DNA of 38,637 bases from NCBI GenBank assembly GCA_014860005.1, contig JACZKP010000184.1:1-38637 (forward strand). Direction: 5' to 3'. Of the stretch, positions 1 through 8,759 are shown piece by piece; the first letter of the stretch is position 1; each line of letters starts with the position of its first letter. A program made the translations under genes and the position numbers. Source of the stretch: Verrucomicrobiota bacterium (GTDB lineage Bacteria > Verrucomicrobiota > Verrucomicrobiae > Limisphaerales > UBA11358). A model generated the notes under the pieces. It had not been told where the DNA came from. It saw only the letters and a list, made by a program, of their open reading frames with translations, and did no database searches.

Positions 1-7
1 CTGAGTG

Positions 8-1060
8 TCACGGGTGGGAAAGCTTTGGCGGGCGGGTCATGAGATCGTCCAGCAACGCGGCCATTGCCGCATCATCCAGTGCCCGTTTCAGGTACGTTTG
101 CCGGCGCACCGGGGAGGTTACCCAGGCGTTGGCACCCTTGGCATCAATCTGATTGCTGCCGCCGCCGATCTCAGTCCAGTAGGTCACACCACCGTGCGTC
201 AGACCGCGCACCGCATGCAGGACGGTGGTCTGGTCCCAACTCGAACGACCCTTGCGCAGGGAATCGTACGCCAGTTCGTAGCAACGGCGCATCGGGCTGG
301 GCGGCGATTGCTGATACGCCTTGCCGGTGAGGATCGGACCGCCGAGTTCAAACCCGCTGAAAACCATCGGCACGGCTGCATCCGGCCACGACTCGCAGAC
401 AAAGCGCGTGGACTCCACCGCGCCGGCATGGTTGAAGTTGTGCTCCGCGCCGGCGGGATATTTGCCGCCCATCAGCGACAGCAGTTTCACCTTGGCGCGC
501 ACCAGCGCCGGGCCGTCGCGGGCATCGAGTTCATCACCCGTGCTTTTCAGCAGGCTGTCGAGGTTGGTTAGGAAACCAATGCTGGCAATGGTGACGCTGC
601 GATCCGCCGCCGCCGCCAGCAATCGGCGATAAACCTTCAACGCATTCGGTCGCTCCGCATCCGTCAGGCCGTCGTGGGGAAATTCGGCAAAGACCGCCCG
701 CGAGTAGCTGGACGCCTTGCGTGGCGAACTGCCCTTCGGACGTTTGCAGACGCCGATCGGCAAATCACCGCGACCGTAGTAATGATTGATCGCGCTGACC
801 ACCGCGCCGTGCCTGCCGTGGACGTCCTGGCCGTTGAGCACGACACCGAGAATACGCGCCTCGCCGTTGTCAGCCAGCGCGTGGAGCATGGCCAAGGCTC
901 CCGCGTCGTCGCAGTCGGTGAGCATGTCCGTGTCGAGGATGATGTTTGGTGGCTCGGAAGCGGGCGTCGCGGCGGCGAGGACGCGACTCCCAAGAGGCGC
1001 GCCAAGTCCAGCGACGAGCAAAAGTTTTAGCAGCTCGCGTCGCGTGAAGTCAGTCTTCAT
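8..1060 (-). CDS. Tat-exported nucleoside hydrolase-like protein
   Basis: A 350-residue protein of the inosine/uridine-preferring nucleoside hydrolase fold. The N-terminus MKTDFTRRELLKLLLVAGLG has a twin-arginine motif followed by a hydrophobic stretch, so export through the Tat system is likely; an upstream in-frame ATG at 1096 would bury this signal, hence the start at 1060. The metal-binding aspartate cluster is visible as DTDMLTDCDD (about residues 42-51). It is two residues longer than the classical DTDPGxDD of IUNH enzymes. Family members hydrolyse N-glycosidic bonds of ribonucleosides using a Ca2+-bound ribose. The gene is last in the xylan operon, 72 bp after the GH10 gene. An exported enzyme of this fold among arabinofuranosidases may act on a furanoside other than a nucleoside, but that is inference. 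The fold assignment is firm and the substrate is unknown. Confidence 0.85.
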   Translation of the reverse strand: MKTDFTRRELLKLLLVAGLGAPLGSRVLAAATPASEPPNIILDTDMLTDCDDAGALAMLHALADNGEARILGVVLNGQDVHGRHGAVVSAINHYYGRGDLPIGVCKRPKGSSPRKASSYSRAVFAEFPHDGLTDAERPNALKVYRRLLAAAADRSVTIASIGFLTNLDSLLKSTGDELDARDGPALVRAKVKLLSLMGGKYPAGAEHNFNHAGAVESTRFVCESWPDAAVPMVFSGFELGGPILTGKAYQQSPPSPMRRCYELAYDSLRKGRSSWDQTTVLHAVRGLTHGGVTYWTEIGGGSNQIDAKGANAWVTSPVRRQTYLKRALDDAAMAALLDDLMTRPPKLSHP

Positions 1061-1132
1061 GGTGTGAACAGCAACCAGACGTCTTCTGGACGGCAAGGCT
1101 GACGGGTTCGCACACAGGGGGCCATGACAGAA

Positions 1133-2248
1133 TCAGAGTTTACGGTGAACCTCCACGACCGCATCGAAGGCGGGTTTGGGCTGACCGTTCCGGTCGAAAA
1201 GCAACGGATAATTCGTTCGCCCGCGAACGGGAAAATGGTTCAGCCACGAGCCGCGGTCGGTGACACCCCAGAACGTGACTCGCGTGACGGACTGCCTGTG
1301 TTTGAGGAAGATGTTGAACAGTTCCGCGTAGCGCCGGGCGAGGCGTTGCTGCATTTCTTCCGGCAAACCGTCTGCATACGGATTCAGTTTCGGGTCCGCG
1401 TTGAATCGCGTGGAGACATCCGCTCCACCCGAACCGGGCGTGGGCAGGACGTTGACGTCCAGTTCAGTGATCATGACTTTAAGGCCGAGGCCGGCGAAGG
1501 CGGCGATGGTTTCGTCAATCTGCCGGGCAGCGGGCCGCTCAAGGTGATAATGCCCTTGCAAGCCGACCCCGGTCAGCTTCACGCCCGCTGCCTGGAGTTT
1601 CTTGACGAGGTTGAGCGCGCCGGCGCGTTTCCGTTCGCCTTCGAGTGAGTAGTCGTTGTAGTAAAGCTCCGCATCAGGATCGGCTTCGTGCGCGAACTGG
1701 AAAGCTTTCACCAAATAATCCTCGCCGATGATTTTCAACCACGGCGACTGGCGCAACGTTCCGTCGTCGTTTAGCGCCTCGTTCACCACGTCCCAGCCCT
1801 GGACCTTGCCTTTGTAGCGTCCGACAACGGTGTGGATGTGTTCGCGCATCCGTTCCAGCAAGGCCTCGCGCGTCAGCGGTTCGCCATCTTGGTTTTGGAA
1901 AACCCAGCGCGGCGTCTGCGAGTGCCACACCAGCGTGTGGCCGATAATAGTCATTCCATGCTTCTGGCCAAACTCGACAAACCGGTCCGCCTGAGTGAAA
2001 GCAAACTCACCTTGCCGGGGTTGGAGGTGCATCCACTTCATGGCGTTCTCCGCCGTGATGGTGTTGAAATGTTTCTGAACGATCAGGACTTCGTCATTGG
2101 TGTCGCCGGAAAAGTGCCTCGGGTTCAACGCCGCACCGACGAGGAAGTCGTTTGTGAAAACGGCTTTCAATGCGGGTTGAGCGCCCGCGTTGGCGAGGAT
2201 TCCGCAGGCGAGCGTTCCGACGATAAAGGCGGTCAAGTGTGTCTTCAT
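1133..2248 (-). CDS. GH10 endo-1,4-beta-xylanase, secreted
   Basis: A 371-residue single-domain glycoside hydrolase family 10 enzyme, which cuts the beta-1,4-xylose backbone of xylan with retention of configuration. A Sec signal peptide covers about residues 1-23 (ends ANAGAQ). The TIM barrel shows the hallmark motifs: ITAENAMKW near residue 64, HTLVWHSQTP near 104, acid/base Glu157 in WDVVNEAL, nucleophile Glu262 in ITELDVN, and WGVTDRGSWL near 327. The length is normal for a catalytic domain with no attached carbohydrate-binding module. It follows the GH43 gene after only 21 bp, so it is surely co-transcribed. No clear Shine-Dalgarno sequence precedes the ATG. This is the only backbone-cleaving endo-enzyme in the operon and therefore defines its target as xylan. 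Confidence is very high. Confidence 0.97.
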   Translation of the reverse strand: MKTHLTAFIVGTLACGILANAGAQPALKAVFTNDFLVGAALNPRHFSGDTNDEVLIVQKHFNTITAENAMKWMHLQPRQGEFAFTQADRFVEFGQKHGMTIIGHTLVWHSQTPRWVFQNQDGEPLTREALLERMREHIHTVVGRYKGKVQGWDVVNEALNDDGTLRQSPWLKIIGEDYLVKAFQFAHEADPDAELYYNDYSLEGERKRAGALNLVKKLQAAGVKLTGVGLQGHYHLERPAARQIDETIAAFAGLGLKVMITELDVNVLPTPGSGGADVSTRFNADPKLNPYADGLPEEMQQRLARRYAELFNIFLKHRQSVTRVTFWGVTDRGSWLNHFPVRGRTNYPLLFDRNGQPKPAFDAVVEVHRKL

Positions 2249-2269
2249 TATGCTGACAATAGTATTGGT

Positions 2270-3844
2270 CTAGTTCGCACCGGTCACTCTTTCAGTGATT
2301 CGAAAGTAATCGAAATCCGCGGAGCCGCCAGCGGTCTTGGTGGCGTAATTGAAAAGTCCAAAGCGGTAGCCCATGAAATGCGGCAGTGTGTAGTTCATCT
2401 TCAGCTCGCTGCCGATGGCGGTCCAAGCCTTGCCATCCAGACTGTAATAGAACTGCGCGCGATCCGTGCGGTTTTTGAAGTCGCACTCGGCTTTCAGAAA
2501 AACAGTCTTCTGATTCAGCGGCACACGCTCGACTTCGGCGGGCGAATTAGATTGGGCGCTGACCATTACCACGAAGTTCGTGCCGCCCTCAGATTTCACG
2601 CCCACCAGACCATATTGCCGCTGCAACAACGCCAGCCCCGCGAAGTCGCCGTCCTTCAAGTTGTTCACGTCCACGGCGGTCGTGCCGGAACATTCCGGGC
2701 CGATGGTTCGCTGCGTCAGGGTGTTTCGCGCCGCTAGAAAATGCTCATCTACGCGGCCCGTCGTCAGCCGCAAAAAGCCCGGACGCGCCGTGAGCGACCA
2801 GAGCTTGTTGTCGGGATTGTGATTCCATTGCCACACGAGCGGCAGCGCCCGTTCGCCAGATTTGCGGTCGAATTCATCCGAAGCAACGATGTTGGGAATC
2901 AGCCCTCTGCTCGCCGGAAGATTAAGTTCGTCTGGCACCTTGCCGTCCACGCCGATCACCGGCCAGCCGTCTTCCCATTTCATCGGCACGAGATACGGAA
3001 TGCGTCCGACCGCGCCGAAATCCCGGAACAGATACGCGAACCACTCGCCGCGGGGCGTATCAATGATGCTGCCCTGCGCCACGCCTTTGTCCTGCAAACC
3101 CAGGCGGCCTTCCCACGGCCCGGCGAGCTTGTCCGCGCGATGAATCACCACGGTGCGCATGCCGCCGCGCGGCCAGCAGATGTTGAACAGGTAATACTTC
3201 CCGTTGTGCTTGATTAGTTGCGATCCTTCAGCCACCAAACCCACGCTGCCGGTAACCACCGAATGTGCATTCGTGATGACCACTTGATTGAAGCCGCCTT
3301 CCTTGAGGCCCGACAAATCCTCGTTCAACTCGACCAGCCGCAGATTGCCGCCGCCGTAGAGCATGTAAACCCGCCCGTCATCATCGAAGAAAAGCGAGTG
3401 ATCGTGCAGCGAGGGACGAAACGTGTTTTCGATCCACGGTCCTTTCTCGATATCCTTGGTCCGGTAAACGTGCGTTCTGCCAGAAGTGCTCGAAAACGTC
3501 GTCGCGTAAAATGTGCCCTTGTGGTAACGCAAACTGCTGGCCCATGAACCCGCGCCGTAGGCGTTCCTCCCGTTTTGCAGCGCCAGCGCGTCGTTGTCCG
3601 CCAGCGTGTCGTAGGCGTAGCTGACGATTTCCCAATTCACCAGGTCCTTGGATTTCATGATGGGCAACCCAGGACTCATGTGCATGGTCGTGCTGCTCAT
3701 GTAATAGGTGTCGCCCACGCGAATCATAGCGATGTCGGGCACATCGGCGTGGATGATGGGATTCCTTGCCAGTGTCGCTGGCTCGGCGGCGTGGAGGGCG
3801 GCGCTCACGAAGAGCGTTGCCAGTAGCGGAAGCGATTGGGTCAT
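2270..3844 (-). CDS. GH43 beta-xylosidase / arabinofuranosidase-like, secreted
   Basis: A 524-residue glycoside hydrolase family 43 protein (five-bladed beta-propeller, inverting) with a C-terminal beta-sandwich as in GH43 beta-xylosidases. Counted from the upstream in-frame ATG at 3925, the propeller residues are Asp64 (HADVPD, general base), Asp175 (LHDHS, pKa modulator) and Glu233 (VAEGSQ, general acid); the sandwich begins near 345 (IVASDEFDR). The longest frame opens at 3925 in an ATGA overlap with the stop of the GH127 gene. However, the signal peptide MTQSLPLLATLFVSAALHA begins at 3844, so I place the start there; a GTG at 3862 is another option. It would release xylose or arabinose from oligosaccharides made by the neighbouring GH10. 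The family is certain; whether xylose or arabinose is the preferred product is not. Confidence 0.92.
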   Translation of the reverse strand: MTQSLPLLATLFVSAALHAAEPATLARNPIIHADVPDIAMIRVGDTYYMSSTTMHMSPGLPIMKSKDLVNWEIVSYAYDTLADNDALALQNGRNAYGAGSWASSLRYHKGTFYATTFSSTSGRTHVYRTKDIEKGPWIENTFRPSLHDHSLFFDDDGRVYMLYGGGNLRLVELNEDLSGLKEGGFNQVVITNAHSVVTGSVGLVAEGSQLIKHNGKYYLFNICWPRGGMRTVVIHRADKLAGPWEGRLGLQDKGVAQGSIIDTPRGEWFAYLFRDFGAVGRIPYLVPMKWEDGWPVIGVDGKVPDELNLPASRGLIPNIVASDEFDRKSGERALPLVWQWNHNPDNKLWSLTARPGFLRLTTGRVDEHFLAARNTLTQRTIGPECSGTTAVDVNNLKDGDFAGLALLQRQYGLVGVKSEGGTNFVVMVSAQSNSPAEVERVPLNQKTVFLKAECDFKNRTDRAQFYYSLDGKAWTAIGSELKMNYTLPHFMGYRFGLFNYATKTAGGSADFDYFRITERVTGAN

Positions 3845-3921
3845 ACGGGAATGATTTTTCACGTGGTGATCATTGGCAGAGATGAATTCCCTGGCCGAAC
3901 CGGCTGTTTGACATTTCTCCA

Positions 3922-6327
3922 TCATGGCGAATCCGGTTTCATCAGCCGCACGTCGAAGACACCGCCGGCAAGCCCAGAGGGCGCCGTGAACTTGATGGTG
4001 ACGCGGCCAGTCGTCGTTGTGGCGAGCACGTCCGCAGGAAGCGGGTAACGCTTTTCAAAGAACTGGCCCTGCCTGGAGCCGTCAGGGCGTTCGGTTGCCA
4101 GCAGCTTGCCGTTGGCGAGGACGTCAAAGTTCCGATCTCGATCCCCACCCCAGTAAGTGACGGCGAGGTCCACGGCTTTCTCGCCGCGAGTGTCGAGCGT
4201 GTATTGAAACGAGCGCCCGTGCCGCCAGCGACGGCCTTCAAAGATGCCCGTCGCCATGCCTTCTCCAACCAGGTCATGCTCCACTTCCGATTGCTGTTCG
4301 CCGGGAGCAACGCGATCCAGCGTGTTGGCGTCGCGCAAGGCCTTCGCGCGTTCTGCGACCACCAATTGTTCCTTGCGGGCGGCGAGTTGCTCCTTCGTCG
4401 TCAACTGCCAATACATCTGGTAGCGCGCGTTGTGCAAACGGAAGAACGGAACGAGCGGCAACCCCTTGGACGCCGGCGGCTCGACCACGTCCGTTAGGCG
4501 GAAGTTCAGAGGGCCGGCGGCGAAGTCTGGTTTGACGTGTCTGGGCACATCGCTCGCACTGGCGAACAGCACAGGCGCTTGCTCCATTGGCACCAACGGA
4601 CCGCCAGCCACCTGGCCCATGCGACTGTCATCGGCGTAAAGCCCGCGCAGATCATTGGTGCCCGCCGGCGCCGCCAGCACGATCGGGCCGCGCAAGACCG
4701 CCACCCAATCGGACCCGTCCGGCAGCCGTTCCACCGTGGTTTGCATCGGCAGTTCGACCTCCACCCGATCCCCGTCCCGCCACTGGCGGCGCAGTTCAGC
4801 GTACGTTGACGGCGCGGAAGCCACGGTCACGGATTGGCCATTCACCTTGACTGAAAACGACCCCGCCGCCACCCAACGCGGATGCCGAATGTGAAGGGCA
4901 AATTCGGCGGGCTGCTTGAGTTTCAACGTCAGCTTGGTCCGAGCCTCGTCGGGAAAAGTGGTTTCCTGCCGCAACGTCAACCCAAGATTGGTCACGGTGA
5001 TTTCGGAAGCGATGAAGAGATTGACGTAAAGCCCGTTGGCCGCTTGGGCGTAGATGAATTCGCCAAACCGGCCCGGGTTCTCGATGCCCGTTCCGACGCA
5101 ACACCAGAAACATTTGTCCGGCTGCGAATACACGCGGTAATGCTGCGGGCGGATCGGGGTGAAATACACAAAGCCGGGCCGCTCGGCGTTGATCGAGGCC
5201 AAGATGTGATTGTACAGGGCACGCTCGTAATAGTCGGCGTAAGCGGCTTCTGGCCGCGAGACGAACAGTTGCCTGGTCAACTGGAGCATGTTGTAGGTGT
5301 TGCACGTCTCTGGGCCTTCGCGATGCTCCAACATGCCGCTGAAGTTTTTCGGGTCGTTGAAGTGTTCCGAAACGCTGTTCCCGCCAAAGACAAGACTCCG
5401 CGTGCCGGTGACATTCTCCCAAAAGTATCGCGCGCCGCCGTGCGCGGCTTGGTCGCCCGTGAGCGTGGCGATGCGGGCGAGGCCCACCACCTTGGGAATC
5501 TGCGTATTGGCATGCAGGCCGGTGAGCCGGTCGTCGCGGCGCTGCAACGGATCGAGAACGGCCTTGTGGTTGAAACGCTGCGCAAGGCGAAGATACTTTT
5601 GATCGCCGGTGATGGCATAGATGTCCGCCAGCACCTCGTTCATGCCGCCGTGTTCCTGCCCGAGCATCCGTTGCATCTGCTCGTCGGAAATCTTGGAAGT
5701 AAGCTTTTCGCACCAGTCCCCATAGCGCACCAGGATTTCGCGGGCTTGCGGGTTGCCAGTAAGCCAGTACGCATCCCGCAGGCCGGCGTAAGTTTTATGC
5801 AGGTTATACCACGGCACCCACTTCCGATTGATGACGTCCACGCGTCCGGCCGCGATGGCCGACCACAGTTCGCGACTGCCGGGGACGCCGCCGAGGTAGC
5901 CATCGCTGGCCGCCTGCTGGCAACGGCCCAGTTCGGACACCATGTAATCGAGCCGGCGTTTCAATTCGCCGTTGGGCGTGTCGGCGCCCGAGGCAATCAT
6001 GGTTGCGAGCGCCGAGAGATAATGGCCACCCGTGTGACCATCCAGGCCGATGCTCTCCCAGTTTCCGTAGGGCCGGGCTTTCGCCTCCAGTCCGGCTTCA
6101 CGGAAGAACGGCGCGAGCAACCGATCCGGTTCCAGCGCGAGCAAATACTTCTGATTCGCTTTGAGGGCGTCCGCGAATGGACCGTCCAACAACCGCACCG
6201 CCGTCAGCGAAGGCATGGTGGCGGGAGTTGCGGGGGCGGAAACATCGGCACCTGCCAGAAAGGCAGGGCACGAAAAGTTCAAGAGCAGCACTAGCGCTGG
6301 CAAGCGGGACAGGTGTTCGGTTTTCAT
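3922..6327 (-). CDS. GH127 beta-L-arabinofuranosidase (DUF1680), secreted
   Basis: An 801-residue member of glycoside hydrolase family 127. Characterised members remove beta-L-arabinofuranosyl residues with a zinc-bound cysteine nucleophile. All four metal/catalytic residues are visible: Glu340 and Cys342 in GPETCNTYN, and Cys409-Cys410 in CFWCCVGTGIEN, the first Cys of that pair being the expected nucleophile. The order is signal peptide (about 1-26), (alpha/alpha)6 barrel (about 40-425), beta-sandwich domains (about 430-660), and an extra C-terminal sandwich (about 677-800, with LAVTYWGGDRDRNFDVLANG). The start is 6 bp after the stop of the beta-helix gene and the stop overlaps the upstream in-frame ATG of the GH43 frame. 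Beta-linked arabinofuranose is better known from plant glycoproteins than from xylan, so its exact substrate here is open; related GH127 enzymes have other specificities. Confidence 0.92.
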   Translation of the reverse strand: MKTEHLSRLPALVLLLNFSCPAFLAGADVSAPATPATMPSLTAVRLLDGPFADALKANQKYLLALEPDRLLAPFFREAGLEAKARPYGNWESIGLDGHTGGHYLSALATMIASGADTPNGELKRRLDYMVSELGRCQQAASDGYLGGVPGSRELWSAIAAGRVDVINRKWVPWYNLHKTYAGLRDAYWLTGNPQAREILVRYGDWCEKLTSKISDEQMQRMLGQEHGGMNEVLADIYAITGDQKYLRLAQRFNHKAVLDPLQRRDDRLTGLHANTQIPKVVGLARIATLTGDQAAHGGARYFWENVTGTRSLVFGGNSVSEHFNDPKNFSGMLEHREGPETCNTYNMLQLTRQLFVSRPEAAYADYYERALYNHILASINAERPGFVYFTPIRPQHYRVYSQPDKCFWCCVGTGIENPGRFGEFIYAQAANGLYVNLFIASEITVTNLGLTLRQETTFPDEARTKLTLKLKQPAEFALHIRHPRWVAAGSFSVKVNGQSVTVASAPSTYAELRRQWRDGDRVEVELPMQTTVERLPDGSDWVAVLRGPIVLAAPAGTNDLRGLYADDSRMGQVAGGPLVPMEQAPVLFASASDVPRHVKPDFAAGPLNFRLTDVVEPPASKGLPLVPFFRLHNARYQMYWQLTTKEQLAARKEQLVVAERAKALRDANTLDRVAPGEQQSEVEHDLVGEGMATGIFEGRRWRHGRSFQYTLDTRGEKAVDLAVTYWGGDRDRNFDVLANGKLLATERPDGSRQGQFFEKRYPLPADVLATTTTGRVTIKFTAPSGLAGGVFDVRLMKPDSP

Positions 6328-6333
6328 CTTGGT

Positions 6334-8757
6334 TCAAGGTTTTTTCACATCCTGCACGGTCAGATCCAAAGTGGTCGCTTTCTGGTTGCGAACAATCTTG
6401 AGCCGCATCCTGCCATCCTTTACGGACTCAATCGCCCCACCGAGGTCCCCGATGCCGGCGGTTGGGATGTTGTTGAGTTCCAGGATCAGGTCGCCCTTTC
6501 GCAGTCCCTGCGGGCCGCCCAGCGGGGAGTTTCCAGCAACGGCCTCGACCGCGAGTCCCTTCGTGTCGAAAGCGACCCCGTAGGCGGACATTTCCTCGCC
6601 ACGCGGATGGCGAAGCTTCACGCCCATCCAGTCCACAGGCGGCGCGGCCTGCTCGGGAGTCACGCGCCGCGTGTCAATTTTCAGGTTCACCTTCGGCATC
6701 TCGGGCCTTTCGGCGATGGCTTTGAGCGAGGGCTTGCGAACGCCAAATTCATCCATTGAGAAATTCTTGAAGCCGATCTGCCGGGCGAGCGACTCGTTCT
6801 TCACGGTGAAGTCTCCCTTGGCCGGGGCGGGGAACTGCGGGTCGCCAACGATGGAATTCCCATCCGCCCCGTTGACCGCGAAGCGCAGCCGGTCCATGTG
6901 GCCGCTGGCGAAAAGATTGCGGTCAAGCTCCTGCCCCCATTTCTCCGTCGCCGACATCACGGCGGGTTGGTAGGCCGCCATGACGATGTTGCCGGTGAAG
7001 ACGTCGCCGCTGGCGGGATACCAGACGTGCGGGTGCAGAGTGTTGTTGACCATGATGTTGTTGGTCACAATCCGACGATAGCCCTCCCGCAACTTGAGAC
7101 CGCCGTTGAGCAGGAGATTGTCGGTGATGATGTAGTTCGAGGAGCCGTCGTCGAGGTCCACGTCCCAGCCGTGATCGCAGCGCCAGCGGTTGTGGCGGAG
7201 GACAGTTGGCTCCATCGCATCCAGAAACGGAAGGTCCGGGTGTTTGGCAACCTCCCGGGCGGTCACCGCGGTCTGGGGAACCCAGAAGCGGTCGCGGCCC
7301 CAGGAATTAAACGACCCGTGGTCGCCGGTTTCCTGCACGGTGCGGAAGACATCACAGCCCGCGATCAGATGGCCGCCCCAGGTGCCTTCGCTGATGTTGA
7401 TGCCGGCGCGGGACGTTTCATAGATGGAGCAGTGGCGCACGGTGACACGGCGGGACATGGAGATTTGCACGCCGGCACCCTGCTTCTCGACCGTGCCGAC
7501 TTCGTGGATCAGCGAGTCTTCGAGGACGCACTCCATTGGGTAGTTGTCGGTGATCGGCCCTGGAGTTCGATCCGTCTTCGCGATGTCGTGAGGATTACCG
7601 TAACGGAACACTGGATTGCGCACCGCCTTGGGGTCGCCGACGAACGCAACTCCGCTGGCGCCGCAGTCGAAAATGTGGAGGCCAGCCAGGTGGAGGCTGC
7701 GGTTGTAATTGTTCACGAAAACGGCGTTGGCGCCGGCTTGGTCAATGAACGTATTCCGCAAAGCGCAGTGCTCCGTCCCCTCGAAGAAAACGGTGCCGCC
7801 GCGATAAATGGTCCAATCCGACCGCAGGAGCGGTTCCTTGTTTTCCATGAACGTGCGCGCGGTGTGCCGCATCGTGAATCCGTCGAAGGTCACGTGGCGC
7901 ACGGGCTTTTCCGGTGACCCGCGAAGCTCGACCAGTGCCGTTAGTTGCACGCCTTCGACGGTTGCCCTGGCCAGGTCGAGTCCGGCGGGCGGATAAAAAT
8001 AAAGCGTGTCCGTCTTGCGGTCGTGGAACCACTCGCCGGGAGCGTCCAGTTCCTCGAAGATGTTTTCCACCATGCGGAACCGATCGTGCATTTTGGAGGG
8101 GCGGTTGTTCTGCCAACCGCCGATATAGGTCACATTGCCGTCGGCGTCCTTGCCGGTGATCTCGTAGATGAGTCCGCCCCACTGCGCGCTGTGCATGGCG
8201 TGGATGTAGCCTCCGGAGGGATCCGCCCATTTCGCGGCGCGTTCACGGGAAACGGCATCCGCCGCGGAACCACGGAAGGGCACGGCCTTCTTGGACGGGT
8301 CGTAGTTCGGATAACGCGCCATGAACTGGCGCACGCCAGCCACGAAGAGTTGGTCGAATTTGAGCCCCGACGGCGTCTTCGCCTGGAGAATGCCGTCCTT
8401 GTAAGGCGCCCATTTCAACGCCAGGGGCACGCCCCCGCTCAGAATGGCCTTTCCCTCATTCGCGGCCCGATACACTACCGGTGCCGCAGCCGTGCCGGAG
8501 TCCTCGCTCGTGAGCACCAGCGGCTTGGCGAAGTAGTAAGTTCCGTCCTGCACCATGATCGTGACGGGTTCCTTGCCGGCCTGGCTCCGGGCGAGCTTTC
8601 GTGCGGCCTCCAAGGTTTTGACCGGCGCGGTTGCCGTGCCCGGCTGATCGTCAGAACCGGTCGGCGAAACGTGGATGGTGAGGGCAAGAACAGAGTGAAT
8701 GAAAAACGCCGAGAGTAAGGCGGTGGCGCAGCGGAACTTCATTCGGGTGCGGGTCAT
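6334..8757 (-). CDS. Secreted right-handed beta-helix protein with C-terminal PDZ domain
   Basis: An 807-residue exported protein. After a signal peptide (about 1-25) comes a pectate-lyase-like beginning (HVSPTGSDDQPGTATAPVKT, then DGTYYFAKPLVL). A long right-handed parallel beta-helix follows (about 60-690) with many short H/N-rich turns such as GSFNSWGRDRFW and NNIMVNNTLHPHVW. Residues about 712-805 form a PDZ domain (YGVAFDTKGLAVEAV, GLRKGDLILELNNIP). Beta-helix enzymes that act on xylan exist (family GH120 beta-xylosidases), and position inside a xylan operon makes a glycosidase or lyase role plausible, but I cannot point to catalytic residues. The PDZ domain suggests tethering to a partner protein. 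It sits 2 bp after the GH51 stop and 6 bp before GH127, so it is tightly co-transcribed. Structure is confident; function is not. Confidence 0.85.
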   Translation of the reverse strand: MTRTRMKFRCATALLSAFFIHSVLALTIHVSPTGSDDQPGTATAPVKTLEAARKLARSQAGKEPVTIMVQDGTYYFAKPLVLTSEDSGTAAAPVVYRAANEGKAILSGGVPLALKWAPYKDGILQAKTPSGLKFDQLFVAGVRQFMARYPNYDPSKKAVPFRGSAADAVSRERAAKWADPSGGYIHAMHSAQWGGLIYEITGKDADGNVTYIGGWQNNRPSKMHDRFRMVENIFEELDAPGEWFHDRKTDTLYFYPPAGLDLARATVEGVQLTALVELRGSPEKPVRHVTFDGFTMRHTARTFMENKEPLLRSDWTIYRGGTVFFEGTEHCALRNTFIDQAGANAVFVNNYNRSLHLAGLHIFDCGASGVAFVGDPKAVRNPVFRYGNPHDIAKTDRTPGPITDNYPMECVLEDSLIHEVGTVEKQGAGVQISMSRRVTVRHCSIYETSRAGINISEGTWGGHLIAGCDVFRTVQETGDHGSFNSWGRDRFWVPQTAVTAREVAKHPDLPFLDAMEPTVLRHNRWRCDHGWDVDLDDGSSNYIITDNLLLNGGLKLREGYRRIVTNNIMVNNTLHPHVWYPASGDVFTGNIVMAAYQPAVMSATEKWGQELDRNLFASGHMDRLRFAVNGADGNSIVGDPQFPAPAKGDFTVKNESLARQIGFKNFSMDEFGVRKPSLKAIAERPEMPKVNLKIDTRRVTPEQAAPPVDWMGVKLRHPRGEEMSAYGVAFDTKGLAVEAVAGNSPLGGPQGLRKGDLILELNNIPTAGIGDLGGAIESVKDGRMRLKIVRNQKATTLDLTVQDVKKP

Positions 8758-8759
8758 GG

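Noticed and set aside
2249..2275. An ACCAATACT sequence upstream of the GH10 gene, as in the 36-bp element
   Set aside because: It is in the opposite orientation relative to its gene and the match does not extend beyond nine bases, so it is probably chance.
3845..3925. Start of the GH43 gene at 3925 (ATGA overlap with GH127 stop)
   Set aside because: The extra 27 residues are polar and would hide a good signal peptide; the start was placed at 3844, though coupling through the overlap cannot be excluded.
4882..6294. Long plus-strand open frame (470 codons) opposite the GH127 gene; similar long frames oppose the genes at 6898-7917, 10965-12170, 22177-23613, 28737-30401 and 35177-36757
   Set aside because: Their translations are rich in Arg, Val, Ala and His with no recognisable domain, and each lies fully antisense to a gene with clear catalytic motifs. 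High G+C content explains the open frames.
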